Origin: Punica granatum
Taxonomy: Eukaryota > Streptophyta > Magnoliopsida > Myrtales > Lythraceae
Assembly: GCF_007655135.1 (NCBI RefSeq)
Contig: NC_045132.1
Location: 9,300,001-9,364,000, forward strand
Length of the DNA: 64,000 nt
Reading direction: 5' to 3'
The notes under the pieces are model-generated. The model did not search any database, was not told the DNA's origin, and saw nothing but the letters and a program-made list of their open reading frames with translations. Both the position numbers and the translations under genes were made by a program. Shown piece by piece: positions 46,313 through 58,700 of this stretch. Positions within the stretch are counted from its first letter, which is position 1. The number at the start of each line of letters is the position of its first letter.

Positions 46313-47984
46313 TGTTAGAAAACCGAGCACGTGCATAGCGAAAAGTTTAAATACTCTAAATATCAAATTTTTATCGCGTGCTCATTTAGCCAAAAACTCC
46401 AAGATTGCATATTGACATGAGAATCACCTCCTAGACGAATAGATAACATCACATATCGAATCCACAAGAAAAGTTCAGACTTTTATACTAACTTTGTCGA
46501 TTCGAGTCGATTAAACTAATCATCCAAATGTCCGGCATCTAGCTCATCCACCCGTGCGCGTCTCCACCAAGAGTAAGCTCCTCTCGACCCGTACACTCCA
46601 ATCTAGGTCACCGGTATCAAACGGAATTATTACGGAATGAAAGGATCTCTTCAAGGACGTCAAGGACAACACCGAACCGAAGTCGAGGACGACTCTGATC
46701 AGCCTTAGGAGACTCACGGCTAGACTGATATGCTCTTGGTCGAGCCCTCCTCTCCTTTCTCTGTAATATCGAGTCTTATTGATAGATTGCACCCCAGGGT
46801 TAACTATAAGATCATATCTATATATATCTTTACCCGAGGGACTAAAATGTAATTATTAATTAATCCACATTAATTAATAAATCACAAATGAGTCCTCACA
46901 CTATATGTCATCCAATGACTTGCCCTTGTAGTAAGAAAGAAAGATCAAACAAGTCATTGACACAAGTTTCTATCAATAGATAATCTATTTATAGAAACTC
47001 TTCAAATATCAGCTCATTCGACATTATCATAAACTCTTTTTATAACAAAAAGTATAATTCCCAAAATGCCTTTGGTTCCCAAAGTTCACGAGTGACACCT
47101 AACAGTATATCGTGACAATCCAAATGATGACGAATGTATAATTAAAACATTCTAATGAACCTCTGATCGTATATGCCATGCATTGAATCCCTTCACTACA
47201 AGATCCCGATCCAGACAGAGTTACGGTAAATTTCAAACCCTATAGCTGATCATATGAACTCTCTGATTTCATTCTTAAATATGTAGAACTTGAATAGAAA
47301 CTTCTTTCTATTCGAGTCTATCTACCCCGGCCGATGATTTCACAAGTTAGAACAAAACAAACATCCATAGGACTTTTTCCCTGTTTACTCAAGTTAGTGA
47401 ATCTTGTCTTGATCGGACACCTACCTCCAAGTATAACTAAGTAGAACCGCTATCTGCCAAATATTCATGCTAAGCACAAATACATTAACAGTAGCAAATC
47501 CTTATCACCTATACATGAGATAGCGTTTCATATCAGGTCTAAGGACTATATGCATTAATATGATCCAAATAATATTCATTGACATTAGTAAATTACAGTA
47601 TGAATATTATATACACATCACGTTCGACTACTTATCATATAAGCATTCACATGTCTGTCTTAATAACAGTTATCAGATAGCATGATACTCACTATTCCAT
47701 CTTAATTAGTATCGGTATACTAATTATGGATACAAAAAAATGTGACAATCTTTCCGGAAAAATAATGTCCAGTTAAGTCTCCTATGATTGTGAACAATTT
47801 AAAGATATTCTTACCGAATTACTCTGTTGCACATATTCTATCTCTTTAAGAATGAAACATTCAAAATATCTTAAGGACTTTATTCTAATAAATATCGACA
47901 ATATACGAATAATAGAATAAACTTTATTGCCATAAAAGGAATTATCCAAACACATAAATCAGACTCCATGACAGTTCACTAACA
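46313..47984 (-). repeat. Copia 3' LTR (1,672 bp)
   Basis: It starts TGTTAGAAAACC and ends CACTAACA on the plus strand. It is homologous over its length to 53651-55532. Confidence 0.88.
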
Positions 47985-47994
47985 ATCTCCCACT

Positions 47995-50900
47995 TGCACT
48001 AGAGCCACTCAATATAATATTTAAGACCTTTCTTCTCAAGATGTTTCTATAACTGTTGCTGCATCATGGCCTTCGTAAGTAGATCAGCGACATTGTTCGC
48101 TGAAGCTACTTTCTAAATGGCTACATCGCCTCTCTCGATAATCTCCTTGATAATATGATATATATTCTCAATATGTTTGGACTTCTGATGTGACCTCAAT
48201 TCCTTTGTCTGAGCAATCGCCCTGGTATTGTCACAGTATAGCTCTGCTAGTGACGATATGGAGGGAATAACACCGGGCTCTGTCACAAACTTTCGAATTT
48301 AAACTGCCTCCTTCTCTGCATCAGATGCAGCAATATACTCAGCTTCTGTAGTAGAATTTGCAGTCGTCTCTTGCTTAGAACTCTTCTAGTTAACTGCACC
48401 TCCATTACATGTGAATATATAACCGGTTATAGACTTTTGATCATCCACATCTGACTGAAAATCAGAATTTGTAAACCCATCTAGTCTTAACTCACCTCCT
48501 CTATATATCAGCACCATATCCTTAGTCCTTCTTAAGTACTTAAGAATGTTATTGACAGTAGTCCAGTGATTAACTCCTGGGTTAGATTGATATCTACTAG
48601 TCACACTAACAACATATGCAATATTCAATCTAGTACACAACATAACATACATCAGGTTACCTATAACTGAAGCATGAGGCCCCTCTGCCATCTTCTCTCT
48701 TTCTCCTCAGGAGTCTTGGGAGGCATTGCTTTAGAGAGATAGATACCGTATCTCACAAAGAGCGATCCTCTTCTGGAATCTTTCATGTTGAGCCTCTTCA
48801 ACAACTTATCCAGATACAGGGCTTGGGACAAACCTATCAATCTCTTCGGTCTATTTCTATAGATCCGAATACTCATAATATATGTCGCTTCTCCCAAATC
48901 CTTCATGGAGAAAGTATTAGACAACCAGACCTTTACAAAACTGAGCATACCAACATCATTACCCATCAGCAGAATGTCTCCAGTATAATATAAGAAAGGC
49001 GATCATGCTTCCACTAACCTTCTTGTAAACACATGGCTCATCTTCGTTCTTAATGAAGCCAAAGGACTTTACGGCCTCATCAAAACTTCGATTCCAGCTC
49101 CTCGAAGCTTGCTCAAGACCATAAATGGATCTCTTATGCTTGCGCATCTTGAACCTATCGTTGGATTCAAAACCCTTGGGTTAGTCCATGAATACGTCTT
49201 CCTTAATGTATCCATTATGGAAGGCGGTCTTGACGTCCACCTACCAAACCTCATAATCATAGTACGCAATAATGGCTAGCATTATCCTGATGGACTTCAG
49301 CATGGCTACAGGCGAGAAAGTCTCCTCATAGTCGACTTCCTGTCTTTAGCGATATCCCTTCGCTACTAGCTTAGCTTTATAGGTCTCTACCTTCCCATCA
49401 GCAACAATCTTCCTCTTGAAGACCCACTTGTTCCCTATAGGTACTCTACCTTTAGGAGGGTCGACAAGATCCCAAACTTGGTTCTTGCTCATGGAGTCCA
49501 TCTCGGACTTCATGGCCTCTAGCCATTTAGAAGAATCTATATCTGATATAGCTTCCTCATAAGTGGTAGGGTCATCCTTATAATCATTATCTCCATGAAT
49601 GAACAATTCTTGCACGTTCTCATGAAGATTTAAGTACCTCGCGAGAGTAAAAGTTACCCTACCAGACCTTCGAGGTTCTATGACATTCTCAATCTGAGTA
49701 GGTGTCTCAATTGGTTTATCAGTATCCATCGAAATAAGTGCCTAATCGATCTGTGGTACTAATGACTCCTCATGAAATGCTATCTGCCTTCCTATGCCAC
49801 CTTCCTGAACAAATTGTTTCTCCAAAAAGATCACATCTCTACTAACAACAACCCTTTGCTCAGTAGGGAAGTAGAAAAGGTTGTCACTTGGATAACCAAC
49901 AAACCTGCATTTCTCGGATCGGGTTTCCTACTAATCGGTCTTCTGCTTCTTAATGAATGCATGACAACCCTAAATCTTAACGTACTTGAAACTAGGTGTC
50001 CTAACATTCCACATCTCATATGGAGGGGTAAAGACAGACTTGCTTGGAATCTTGTTAAACAAGTAACATGCGGTTTGCAACGCATATCCCCACATCGAAA
50101 TGGGGAGATCTCTATAGCTCATCAACAACCGAACCATGTCCAACAGAGTACGGCTCCTCCTCTCAGAAACTCCATTTAACTGTGGTGTTCCTGGTGGAGT
50201 AAATTGAGAATCAATACTATGTTTCTTCAGGAAATCACCAAACTCAGTACTCATGTACTTTCCTCCTTAATTAGATCGAAGAGTCTTAATGCTTTTCCCT
50301 TTCTGCTTCTTTACTTTAGCCTTAAATTCCTTGAATTTTTCGAAGGATTCATGTTTATACGTCATAAGATAAACATACCCAAACAGAGAATAATCATCGG
50401 TAAAGATGATGAAGTAGGAATAACCACCCCGAGCCACTTCACTAAGTGGACCACACACATCGCTATATATGAGTTCTAAAACTTCCTTAGCCCTTACCAT
50501 TTGTCCCACAAATGGAGTCTTAGTCGTCTTACCTTGAAGATAAGATTTGCAAGTTGAATTGGGTTTAGAACCCAATGGAACTATAAGTCTCTTCTCCAAC
50601 TTATCCTATCATCTGCAACATGCCCTAGTCTAAGGTACCAAAGTTGCTTTAGACTTGGAGCAGATTCAGATACGGTGTTAATCTCAATCGTGTTTGGAAT
50701 CGTCTCATTTCTAGCTCTAAGATAATAAAGACCATTGTGTAAATAACCAATGTCAATAAATTTATTACCATAATAAATGTCGCAAACATCATGTCTAAAA
50801 TCAAACAAATATCCACTCTTAGTCAAACTAGAAACAAAAATAATGTTCCGATAGGCGTTCAGTAAAACTAAAACATGGTCTAGAAATAGAGCATGTCCAT

Positions 50901-52000
50901 CTAGATGTAACAAAGTCGACCCTACAGTTTTGACCACAACACTTGCTCTATTGCCAATCTTCACTCATTCCTTTCGAGGACCCTACTACTTGCTAGTTCA
51001 TGCATAGAGGTATAAACATGTGAGCTCGCACCAATATCAAGAATCCAAGCTGTAGATAAGCTATATGAACCATTGGAACTAACATAACAAGAGATAGACA
51101 TACCTTCTGAAGGTTTCTTTCCCTTGTTCGCCTTCAACGAGGCGAGGTATTGAGAACAGTTTCTCTTCCAATGTCCATACTTGCCGTAGTGGAAGCAAGT
51201 TCCCTTATTCCCACTAACTTTTGCCTTGCCCTTATTTTTGGACACCCCTGCTGACTATTGAGGAACAAAACCTTTATGGGATTTCTTCTTCTTCTTCCCA
51301 GTCTTACTAGAAGAAGCATTAGCCACAAGAACGACTTCTTTATCCTTGCTCTTGTTGGTCATGGCATTCTGTGCAGTGACCAACATGTTCAACAGCTCAG
51401 ACAACGAACATGATAGCTTGTTCATGTGAAAGTTCACGATGAACCCTAGGAAAGAATCTAGGAAAGACTGAAGAACTAAGTTCACATGAAGTTCTTTATC
51501 CATCTGGAACTCAAGTTTCTCAAGCTACTAAATCAGCCTGATCATCTTCTGCACATGTGCTCCAACTTCAGTCCCTCCTGCATTCTCGCAGGGAACAATT
51601 CCTTGGATATCTCATGTCGTGCGGACTTGTCGTTCTCTCCTTAGAGCTCCTTGAGATTCTTATGTTGTCTTTGCAACTCATTGCTCATAAAAGCAAGCAT
51701 GTAGCAGTAGACCTTCATGTCATCAGCAGACCACGGATCGTATGCGTCCTGCTGATCAATCGAAGCATCTCTGCCAGGGGTTTCAATCACCTGAGTCTCT
51801 AGGATGTATCCCAGAGCCTCCATATTCTGTACAATGTTCAAGTTACGGAGGCAGTCCGAAAAGTTAAGCCCAATGAACTTGTTATCATTCAGCATACTCG
51901 AGAGAGGATTCATAGATTTCATACTAATGGTGACTGTATAAAATAACAAGATTAAATTAATGAATTTATGTCTATAACCATAATGACCATGGACTTTCAA
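47995..52000 (-). pseudogene. Copia gag-pol polyprotein, heavily broken
   Basis: Minus-strand pieces in order from the right are as follows. Gag is at 52000-51255. The zinc knuckle CFHYGKYGHWKRNC has His where the second Cys is usual. The protease region WILDIGASSHV has Ile where Ser or Thr normally follows the catalytic Asp (about 51020-51210). The pre-integrase LWYLRLGHVADDRI follows, then integrase pieces YSDVCGPLSE, IIFTDDYS and NGVSERRSRTLLDMVR (49970-50600). The RT begins at WLEAMKSEMDSMSKNQVWDL and GNKWVFKRKI (49346-49560), then SIYGLEQASRSWN (49110). RNase H contains TEAEYIAASDA (about 48330). The YVDD box of the RT is destroyed by a small deletion near 48990. The element cannot be autonomous. 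Confidence 0.85.
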
Positions 52001-52113
52001 TCAAAACGATCTCCCACTATCTTTTCGAATTCTATACTTCCAAAATAGGAAACATGAATCCAAATCGGGAAAGATTCTTGGCGGGTGATTGAATTCTCAT
52101 AAAATGCTAATTC

Positions 52114-52313
52114 CCTCAGGTACCTGCCATTATTGCAAACAAGTATTCTACAAGCGAACAACTCCTTGTTCAGTACATCTCTATGTATGGCTCAATCAAT
52201 TCGACTCATAATACTCCAAACCTCAGGTGCTTGCCATTATTGGTCCATCATACATAGTTAAGTCTGAACCACGAAACCCTAGTATCAGCTACCTCAGGTG
52301 CCTACCGTTATTG
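52114..52313. repeat. Short direct repeats in the copia leader
   Basis: CCTCAGGT followed by about five bases and CCATTATT (or CCGTTATT) recurs at 52114, 52221 and 52292, between the gag start and the 5' LTR on the minus strand. Confidence 0.6.
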
Positions 52314-52999
52314 GCAACTGACAATCTAATACATCACATGTTTAAACAGTCATGCAAAAAGATCTCTTAGTCTATCTTGTGCCCCGTGAGTCCACGACCG
52401 ACGACGAAACATATTAAAACTCTTTAGAGAATGCTTTGGTGGAGAGCCATAACAAAGGTTCGCAATCTCATGCCATTTTCAACTTAATATTTTAATTTGG
52501 AAGATTTTCTTTTTGGTGGCCTAATTACTATTTGGTTTCACTTTGCACATTATCCGTATTCACATATCACATGCATAAATATGTACTCGGAATCAATAAA
52601 AGCATGATCATGGACTTACTATAAGCCTAAACCTAGAGCCACAAGAATTAAGTAAAAATTTCCTAAAGTCCATAATCACACACCATGCTCGAAATTTATG
52701 AAAGGAAACTAATAGTATAAAAGGAAAATAAATTTCATGCCAATTTTGTAACTGTTTACAAAATATCCAAATATCACGTATTAGGAAAATTTTCAATTTT
52801 TAAAATATATAAGGCATCATATATCTATTGTATCTTCCAAAATCCTTTTTGATATCAAATATCAATAGTTCTAATCTCATTAGAATAGGATATCAAATAT
52901 TCGATTTCTATAAAATCAAATTTTACGAAAACAATTTTGGTAATTAATCATTTCGAAAATCTTATTTCCGAAAATATCGAAATTGCCCGTTATGCGACT

Positions 53000-53520
53000 A
53001 TCGCTGACCCCAAGCGGCCAACACATCTTAGCCATACCATGGTCAGCTACAACCAACTAGCAGTAACCATGGTCGGCTACCGATAAGCCGCAGCCAATCC
53101 TGACCAGCACGTAGCCATGGAAATATCCACGCACTTACCCGAGCATCCAACAGTCCGCAATAGCCGCCGAACAGCCCAGCAACCACCCAGGACCAACAGC
53201 CATCCATCAGGAGCAGGCCAGCAACATTCAGCTACTGATCTGCAACCACCCATGAGAGGCCAGCTCTGCCTAGCCACCAATTCTAGCTCAGAGCGTCTAA
53301 TCACTATCTGACCAGCAACCTTCAGCAGCCGCCAAGTGACCAGCAACAAACGATCTTTCCCAACCAGGAGCGGCCACTCGTGACCACCAGCAGCCAACCG
53401 ACTATCCAACAGCTCGTGAGCAACCAACAACCGCCTAGCGGTGGCCATCCTTGGCCCGTGAAGGCTATCTTGCGACTGCTCAGCGGCCACAAGCATCAAC
53501 CGAGTTGATTTGTTTAAGGC
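53000..53520. other. GC-rich low-complexity leader of the copia element
   Basis: Repeated AGCC, CAGC and GGCCA words give open frames on both strands (for example 53077-53523 minus) with biased Ala/Arg/Trp content. This is part of the untranslated leader, not a gene. Confidence 0.5.
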
Positions 53521-53650
53521 CAATTACGAGAAACAATTTCTCGTGCCCAATTCGATACTAATTCATCAAACACTAATAAATCACATTCAATCACTAAAAT
53601 TAGGCATAATACATGTATCTAATCGAATAGAAGTGTGGGTCAAATACCAC

Positions 53651-55532
53651 TATTAGAAAACCGAGAACGTGCGCAGCGGAAAGTTTAAATACAGTAAAAA
53701 TCAATTTTTTATCTCATGCTCGTTTAATAAAAAACTTCAAGATCACATTTTGACACGAGAATCACTTCCTAAATGAATAGATAACATCACATATCGAATC
53801 AACAAGAAAAGTTTAGACTTTTATTCTAACCTTATTAATTCGAGTCGATCAAACTAACCGTCCAAGTGTCCAGCTTCTAGCTCGTGCACATGAGCACGTC
53901 TCCACCGAGATTAAGCTCATCTCGACCCGTACACTCCAATCTAGGTCACCGGTTTCAAACGAAATAGTCACGGAATGAAAGAATCGATTCAAGGACGTTA
54001 AGGACAACACCGAACCAAAGTCAAGGACGACTCTGATCAGCCTTGGGAGACTCACAACTGGACTGATATGCTCTTGGCCGAGTCCTCCTCTCCTTTCTCT
54101 CTAATATCGGGTCTTATTGATAGATTGCACTCTAGGGTTAACTGTAAGATCATATATATATATATATATCTTTACCCTAGGGACTAAAATGTAATTATTA
54201 ATTAATCCACATTAATTTATAAATCACAAATGAGTCCTCACACTCTATGTGACTTGCCCTTGCAGTAAGAAAGAAAGATCAAACAAGTCCTTGACACGAG
54301 TTTCCATCAATATATATTTTATTTATAGAAACTTTCCAAATAAGAAAATTGTTGTATTTTTATAATTAGATTTATCCTTGATATTGAACTAGGCTTCAGG
54401 ATGTGCTAGCACCCTTGTAGTCACATTGGAAGCCTCATTCGCTAATTAATTCCTAATTAACTTCCCGAATTATAATTAATTCTTTTTTCGGTTTAAACAC
54501 GCTCACTGTGTGTGACTAACTAGGTTCATCACCAATCGGTAATAGGATAATAACATAAGCTCATTTGACATTATCATAAACTTTTCTTGTAACCAAAAGC
54601 ATAATTCTCAAAATGCTTTTGGTTCCTAAAATTCACGAGTGACACCTAGCAGCATATCGTGACAATCCAAATGATGATGAATGTATAATTGAAACATTCT
54701 ATTGAACCTTTGATCGTATATGTCATGCATTGAATCCCTTCACTATAAAATCCCAATCCATACAGAGCTACGGTAAATTTCAAATCCTATAGCTGATTAT
54801 ATGGACTCTCCGATTTCATTCTTAGATTTATAGAACTTGAATAAAAACTCATTTCTATTCGAGTCTATCTACTCCGGCTGAGGATTTCACGAGTTAGAAC
54901 AAAACAAACATCCATAGGACATTTTCAATGTTTATTCAGGTTAGTGAATCCCGCTTTGATTGGATACCTACCTCTAAGTATAACTAACTAAAACAACTAT
55001 TTGCCGAATATTCATGCTAAGCACAAATACATTAGCAGTAGCAAATCCTTATCACATATACATGAGATAGCGTTCTATCTCAGGTCTAAGGACTACATGC
55101 ATTAATACGATTCAGATAACATTCATTGACATTGGTAAATTACGGTATGAATATTATATGCACGTCACGTTTGACTACTTATCATATAAGCATCCATATG
55201 TCTGTCCTAATAACAGTTATCAGATAGCATGAAACTCACTATTCCTTCTTCATTAGTATATGTATACAAATCATGGATATAGACAAATTGACAATATAGC
55301 TGAAGAAATAATGTCCAATTTAGTCTTCTATGATCGTGAACAGTTTAAAGATATTCTTACCGAATTACTCTGTCACTCATATTTTTAACTCTTTAGGAAT
55401 GAAGCATTCAAAATATCTTAAGTATTTTATTCTAATAAACATAGACAATATACGAATAATAAAATAAACTTTATTGTCATTTAAAAGAATTATCCAAATA
55501 TATAAACCAGACTCTAGAGCATATCACTAACA
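53651..55532 (-). repeat. Copia 5' LTR (1,882 bp)
   Basis: Homologous to the LTR at 46313-47984 and ending with the same CACTAACA on the plus strand. The opposite terminus is mutated (TATTAG instead of TGTTAG). It has about 200 extra bases at roughly 54340-54545 that the other LTR lacks. Confidence 0.88.
55470..55475 (-). terminator. Candidate polyadenylation signal (AATAAA) for DAR gene B, inside the copia LTR
   Basis: On the minus strand AATAAA lies 238 bases past the gene B stop and is the first exact AATAAA downstream of it. It belongs to the inserted LTR. Plant signals are loose, so use is only a possibility. Confidence 0.3.
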
Positions 55533-55537
55533 TGATT

Positions 55538-55713
55538 ATGTTTACCGATCGACCAAAGCACTCCTGATAAGCATATTGTTGCCTCTAAATCCAATAGAGG
55601 CGGCAAAAGTGACATGCATATCAAGGTTAAATAATGCCACATTTTGTGCCTCCATTCATTTGGGCAGTAGCGTTAGCAATGATTGAAAAATGTGCAAAAC
55701 ATGACTACATAAA
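55538..55713 (-). other. Gene B 3' flank
   Basis: These 176 bases separate the stop codon of DAR gene B from the copia insertion. They contain no AATAAA on the gene strand. Confidence 0.5.
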
Positions 55714-58700
55714 TTACCTGGGAAAACCCCCAGTCATTCGGATATAATCAAGAGTTCCCTTGAGTCCATACTTGGAGACTGCACGGTGCACCATTCGAAA
55801 TCCATCTCCATAGGTTGGATCGCGGTTTAGCTCCATCATACGCTTCAGATGGTGTGCAAGTTTCTCCTCAAAGACGTCCCGAGAAGACGAAATGTACTCA
55901 CTTCGAGACATGGCATGGATCTCTGTATCCAACCATATATGGGCCATAACTTCGCAGAGACCCTCATGAATCTTACCACTTTCATTGCCCAGATAGCCAA
56001 GCTCGCAACGCCGGCGAATATTTAAATAAGAACCTGTCAAGAGAATGAAATCATTATATGATATTGAAAAGCATAGATCCATTCACAAAAAAAAAAAATT
56101 GACATAAGAATACCGTGGAGTGCAAGCCACGCATGCATCATCTCATGGGCAAGGTTCATACCCGTATATAACCTGGCATTAAAGAAGTTTTAAGTAATCG
56201 ACACGTTACAAGTGAATGGTGTTTGTACTAAGGAATGACGTACGAGTTGGGAATGATTCATGTCATAGACCAAAAGATCGATATCGCCATTACCTGGGGG
56301 TGTCCCTCAAAACCTTTATGTCTACCACCTCTTTATAACTGACGAGTTTATGTGGCTCTGTTACGATTTCAGTCAGCTCGTTGCCAGGTCCAAACACTGG
56401 GGTCGAGATGATCTGATGTTTAAATTACATATTTAGTCGGAAAAAAGAGTTCACTGCAATTTCTTTTTCCTTGATATTACACACTCTAAGTATAAATTTT
56501 CGATTGCTCAAATATACGAGTACATAGAAAAGAAGTCAGACCGTTTGAAGAGGCAGTTCAAATGACCTTGTCAACCCCACACACTTTCCCGGTCCATTCT
56601 CCTATGTATGTCCCGGCAAAAGGAGGGAAAAAAAATGGTGATCGTCAATGTAAATCACAAAAATAACTTTCCGAGGAATATTTATCAAAATAAGTGCGAT
56701 ATAAGCACCACATGTAAGCGTTGATAAACCACATATCTAATTGCCTTATGCAAGAAATATTAAATTCAATATATATATATATGGATAATAAATAAATACA
56801 TCATGCTTTATCTAAGAATGTCAATTTTTTAAATTACACGACTCTCATCATCTTAAAATCTCATGGAATCTCACCGTGTATATTTTTGCACTTACATTCA
56901 GGGCTTTGAGGTCAACCAATTTGAATGGAATCTCCTGCTCCACTTTCATGTCTAATCCCTCGTAAAAATTTTGTATTTCGACAATAAGAGGCTGGCATTC
57001 ACTTAGACTCGTAATTGCCGACCTTTGACAGTCTGAACATATTCTCCTACCATCACTGAGCCAAGAATATTCAGCTCCAAATGGCTGCATCCATATGAAT
57101 ATTAATAAGAATATACATTATATATATACATATATGAAACATAGATTCTGCATCCATCTAGCTTAAATTTTTAGGTTGTTATATGTGTCCATCTATGGTT
57201 TCCATCGTGATATCTTATACAATAATACCAAAGTAGGTTTTGGAGCATGTGCAGAGAAGTTCGTATCACGCCAGACTCGAAATGCGTTAATGATTAGTTT
57301 GCATCTCGTGCTAGCAGTGTCCCTCTAATACGGCAGTTGAAGAACTTCATACCTTACGGTCATTTGATATGAATTGGGTGTTTAAAGGCATGTTTTACCA
57401 AAACAAAAAACCAAAATGCGTAATGAAAAATTTATTTGATCGACTATCAATTAAATTTATTTTGGGATAGGCTCATCTTCCTGAAGACATAAAGTTCTAC
57501 AAATAGCTGGCATACGTCTTACCTCTAGTCGGTTACAGGTAAAACATGTAGCAGTCCCATCGCGTCGATGCTTGATGCAGTACGTTTGGCCCCATATTGG
57601 TGATACTTCATATAGAGGACTGCCCGAAGAGTCTAGGCTTACCTGAAATGAAGGAGATAATATACTCTTATATATGCTTATTAAAATGAAACTTCAGAAC
57701 ATAACTGGGACTTTGTACATATGATAAACCCGAAGTAAAAATTTTGCGTAATTTGGAGTAACAGATATTAAGGAAGAAATGAGTGTTATGTTGCGTGTAA
57801 AAATATTCTTTGATGAATTGGTAACTTGAGAAGTTTTATGATGAGTTTTCGCTCAAACTTTTTGAACCTACGTTTAATTAATACGCCACTCACTTTCTAT
57901 TTTGATTGCCCTTTACTCGCCCTCTTAGATGGAGCCGAAGATAGGTTTTTTTTTTTTCATTATAAAGCAGGCTCTTTGACCTATTACAATAAAATATAAA
58001 TCCTAAATTATATAATTTTTCAAATTAATTGATTTTTTAAAATTATTATATTTTTTATGTTTGACCTTTATTTAGAGATTTAGTGATTTATGTTCTTAAT
58101 TAAATTCTATTCTTTCTTATTTCTGAGGACTTTCTATTTTATTTTATTTTATTTTGTTATTTTTTAATTGTATTTTATATTTTTTGAATTTTTCTATTTT
58201 ACGCATTTTATTTTATTTTTATGACCTTTTTGAAGTTTTATAAATTTCACTTTATTGTTTGAATATTTAGAGTGCCACATTACCTGAACGTTTGCCATGT
58301 GAGCAAAGTTAACAAAGAAATTGATGGATGGTGATTAGGGCGATTCTTGTATTTTTATGCAAAAGTAAACGTTAGATGTGAAAAAGAAAACATAAAATTC
58401 ATGATTACTGTACTGACAGAATTAAACCTACTATATATATATATATACACACACACACATATATGAAACTGGGACAGAATTAAACCTACTATATATATAT
58501 ATATATACACACATATATGAAACTGGGTTTACTTTCACGAAATAATTCTGATCAATAATTTGTTAAGGTGACCCTCACTGGTTTCTTGCAAACATCACAT
58601 TTTGGACAACGATGAATGTCATAATAGGACTCGATGCGAGGACGAGGCCAACTGGAATTCTCCTGAAGTTACATGTAGAAATAGTAAATTAGTCAGGACG

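Larger units (their letters stand above)
46313..55532 (-). mobile_element. Ty1/copia LTR retrotransposon (9.2 kb), decayed
   Basis: Both LTRs and gag-pol remnants are present on the minus strand, flanked by a perfect target duplication TGATT (46308-46312 and 55533-55537). Gag, zinc knuckle, protease, integrase, reverse transcriptase and RNase H occur in copia order (integrase before RT). A purine-rich tract, GTGGGAGA, lies next to the left (3') LTR. A weak primer-binding-like TGGTATTTGA adjoins the right (5') LTR. The coding part is broken by many frame changes and stops. The insertion lies just downstream of DAR gene B. Confidence 0.9.

Noticed and set aside
53077..53523. Minus-strand 148-codon frame rich in Ala, Arg, Leu and Trp
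   Set aside because: It lies in the low-complexity leader of the copia element between the 5' LTR and gag, and is open on both strands because of GC-rich repeats.
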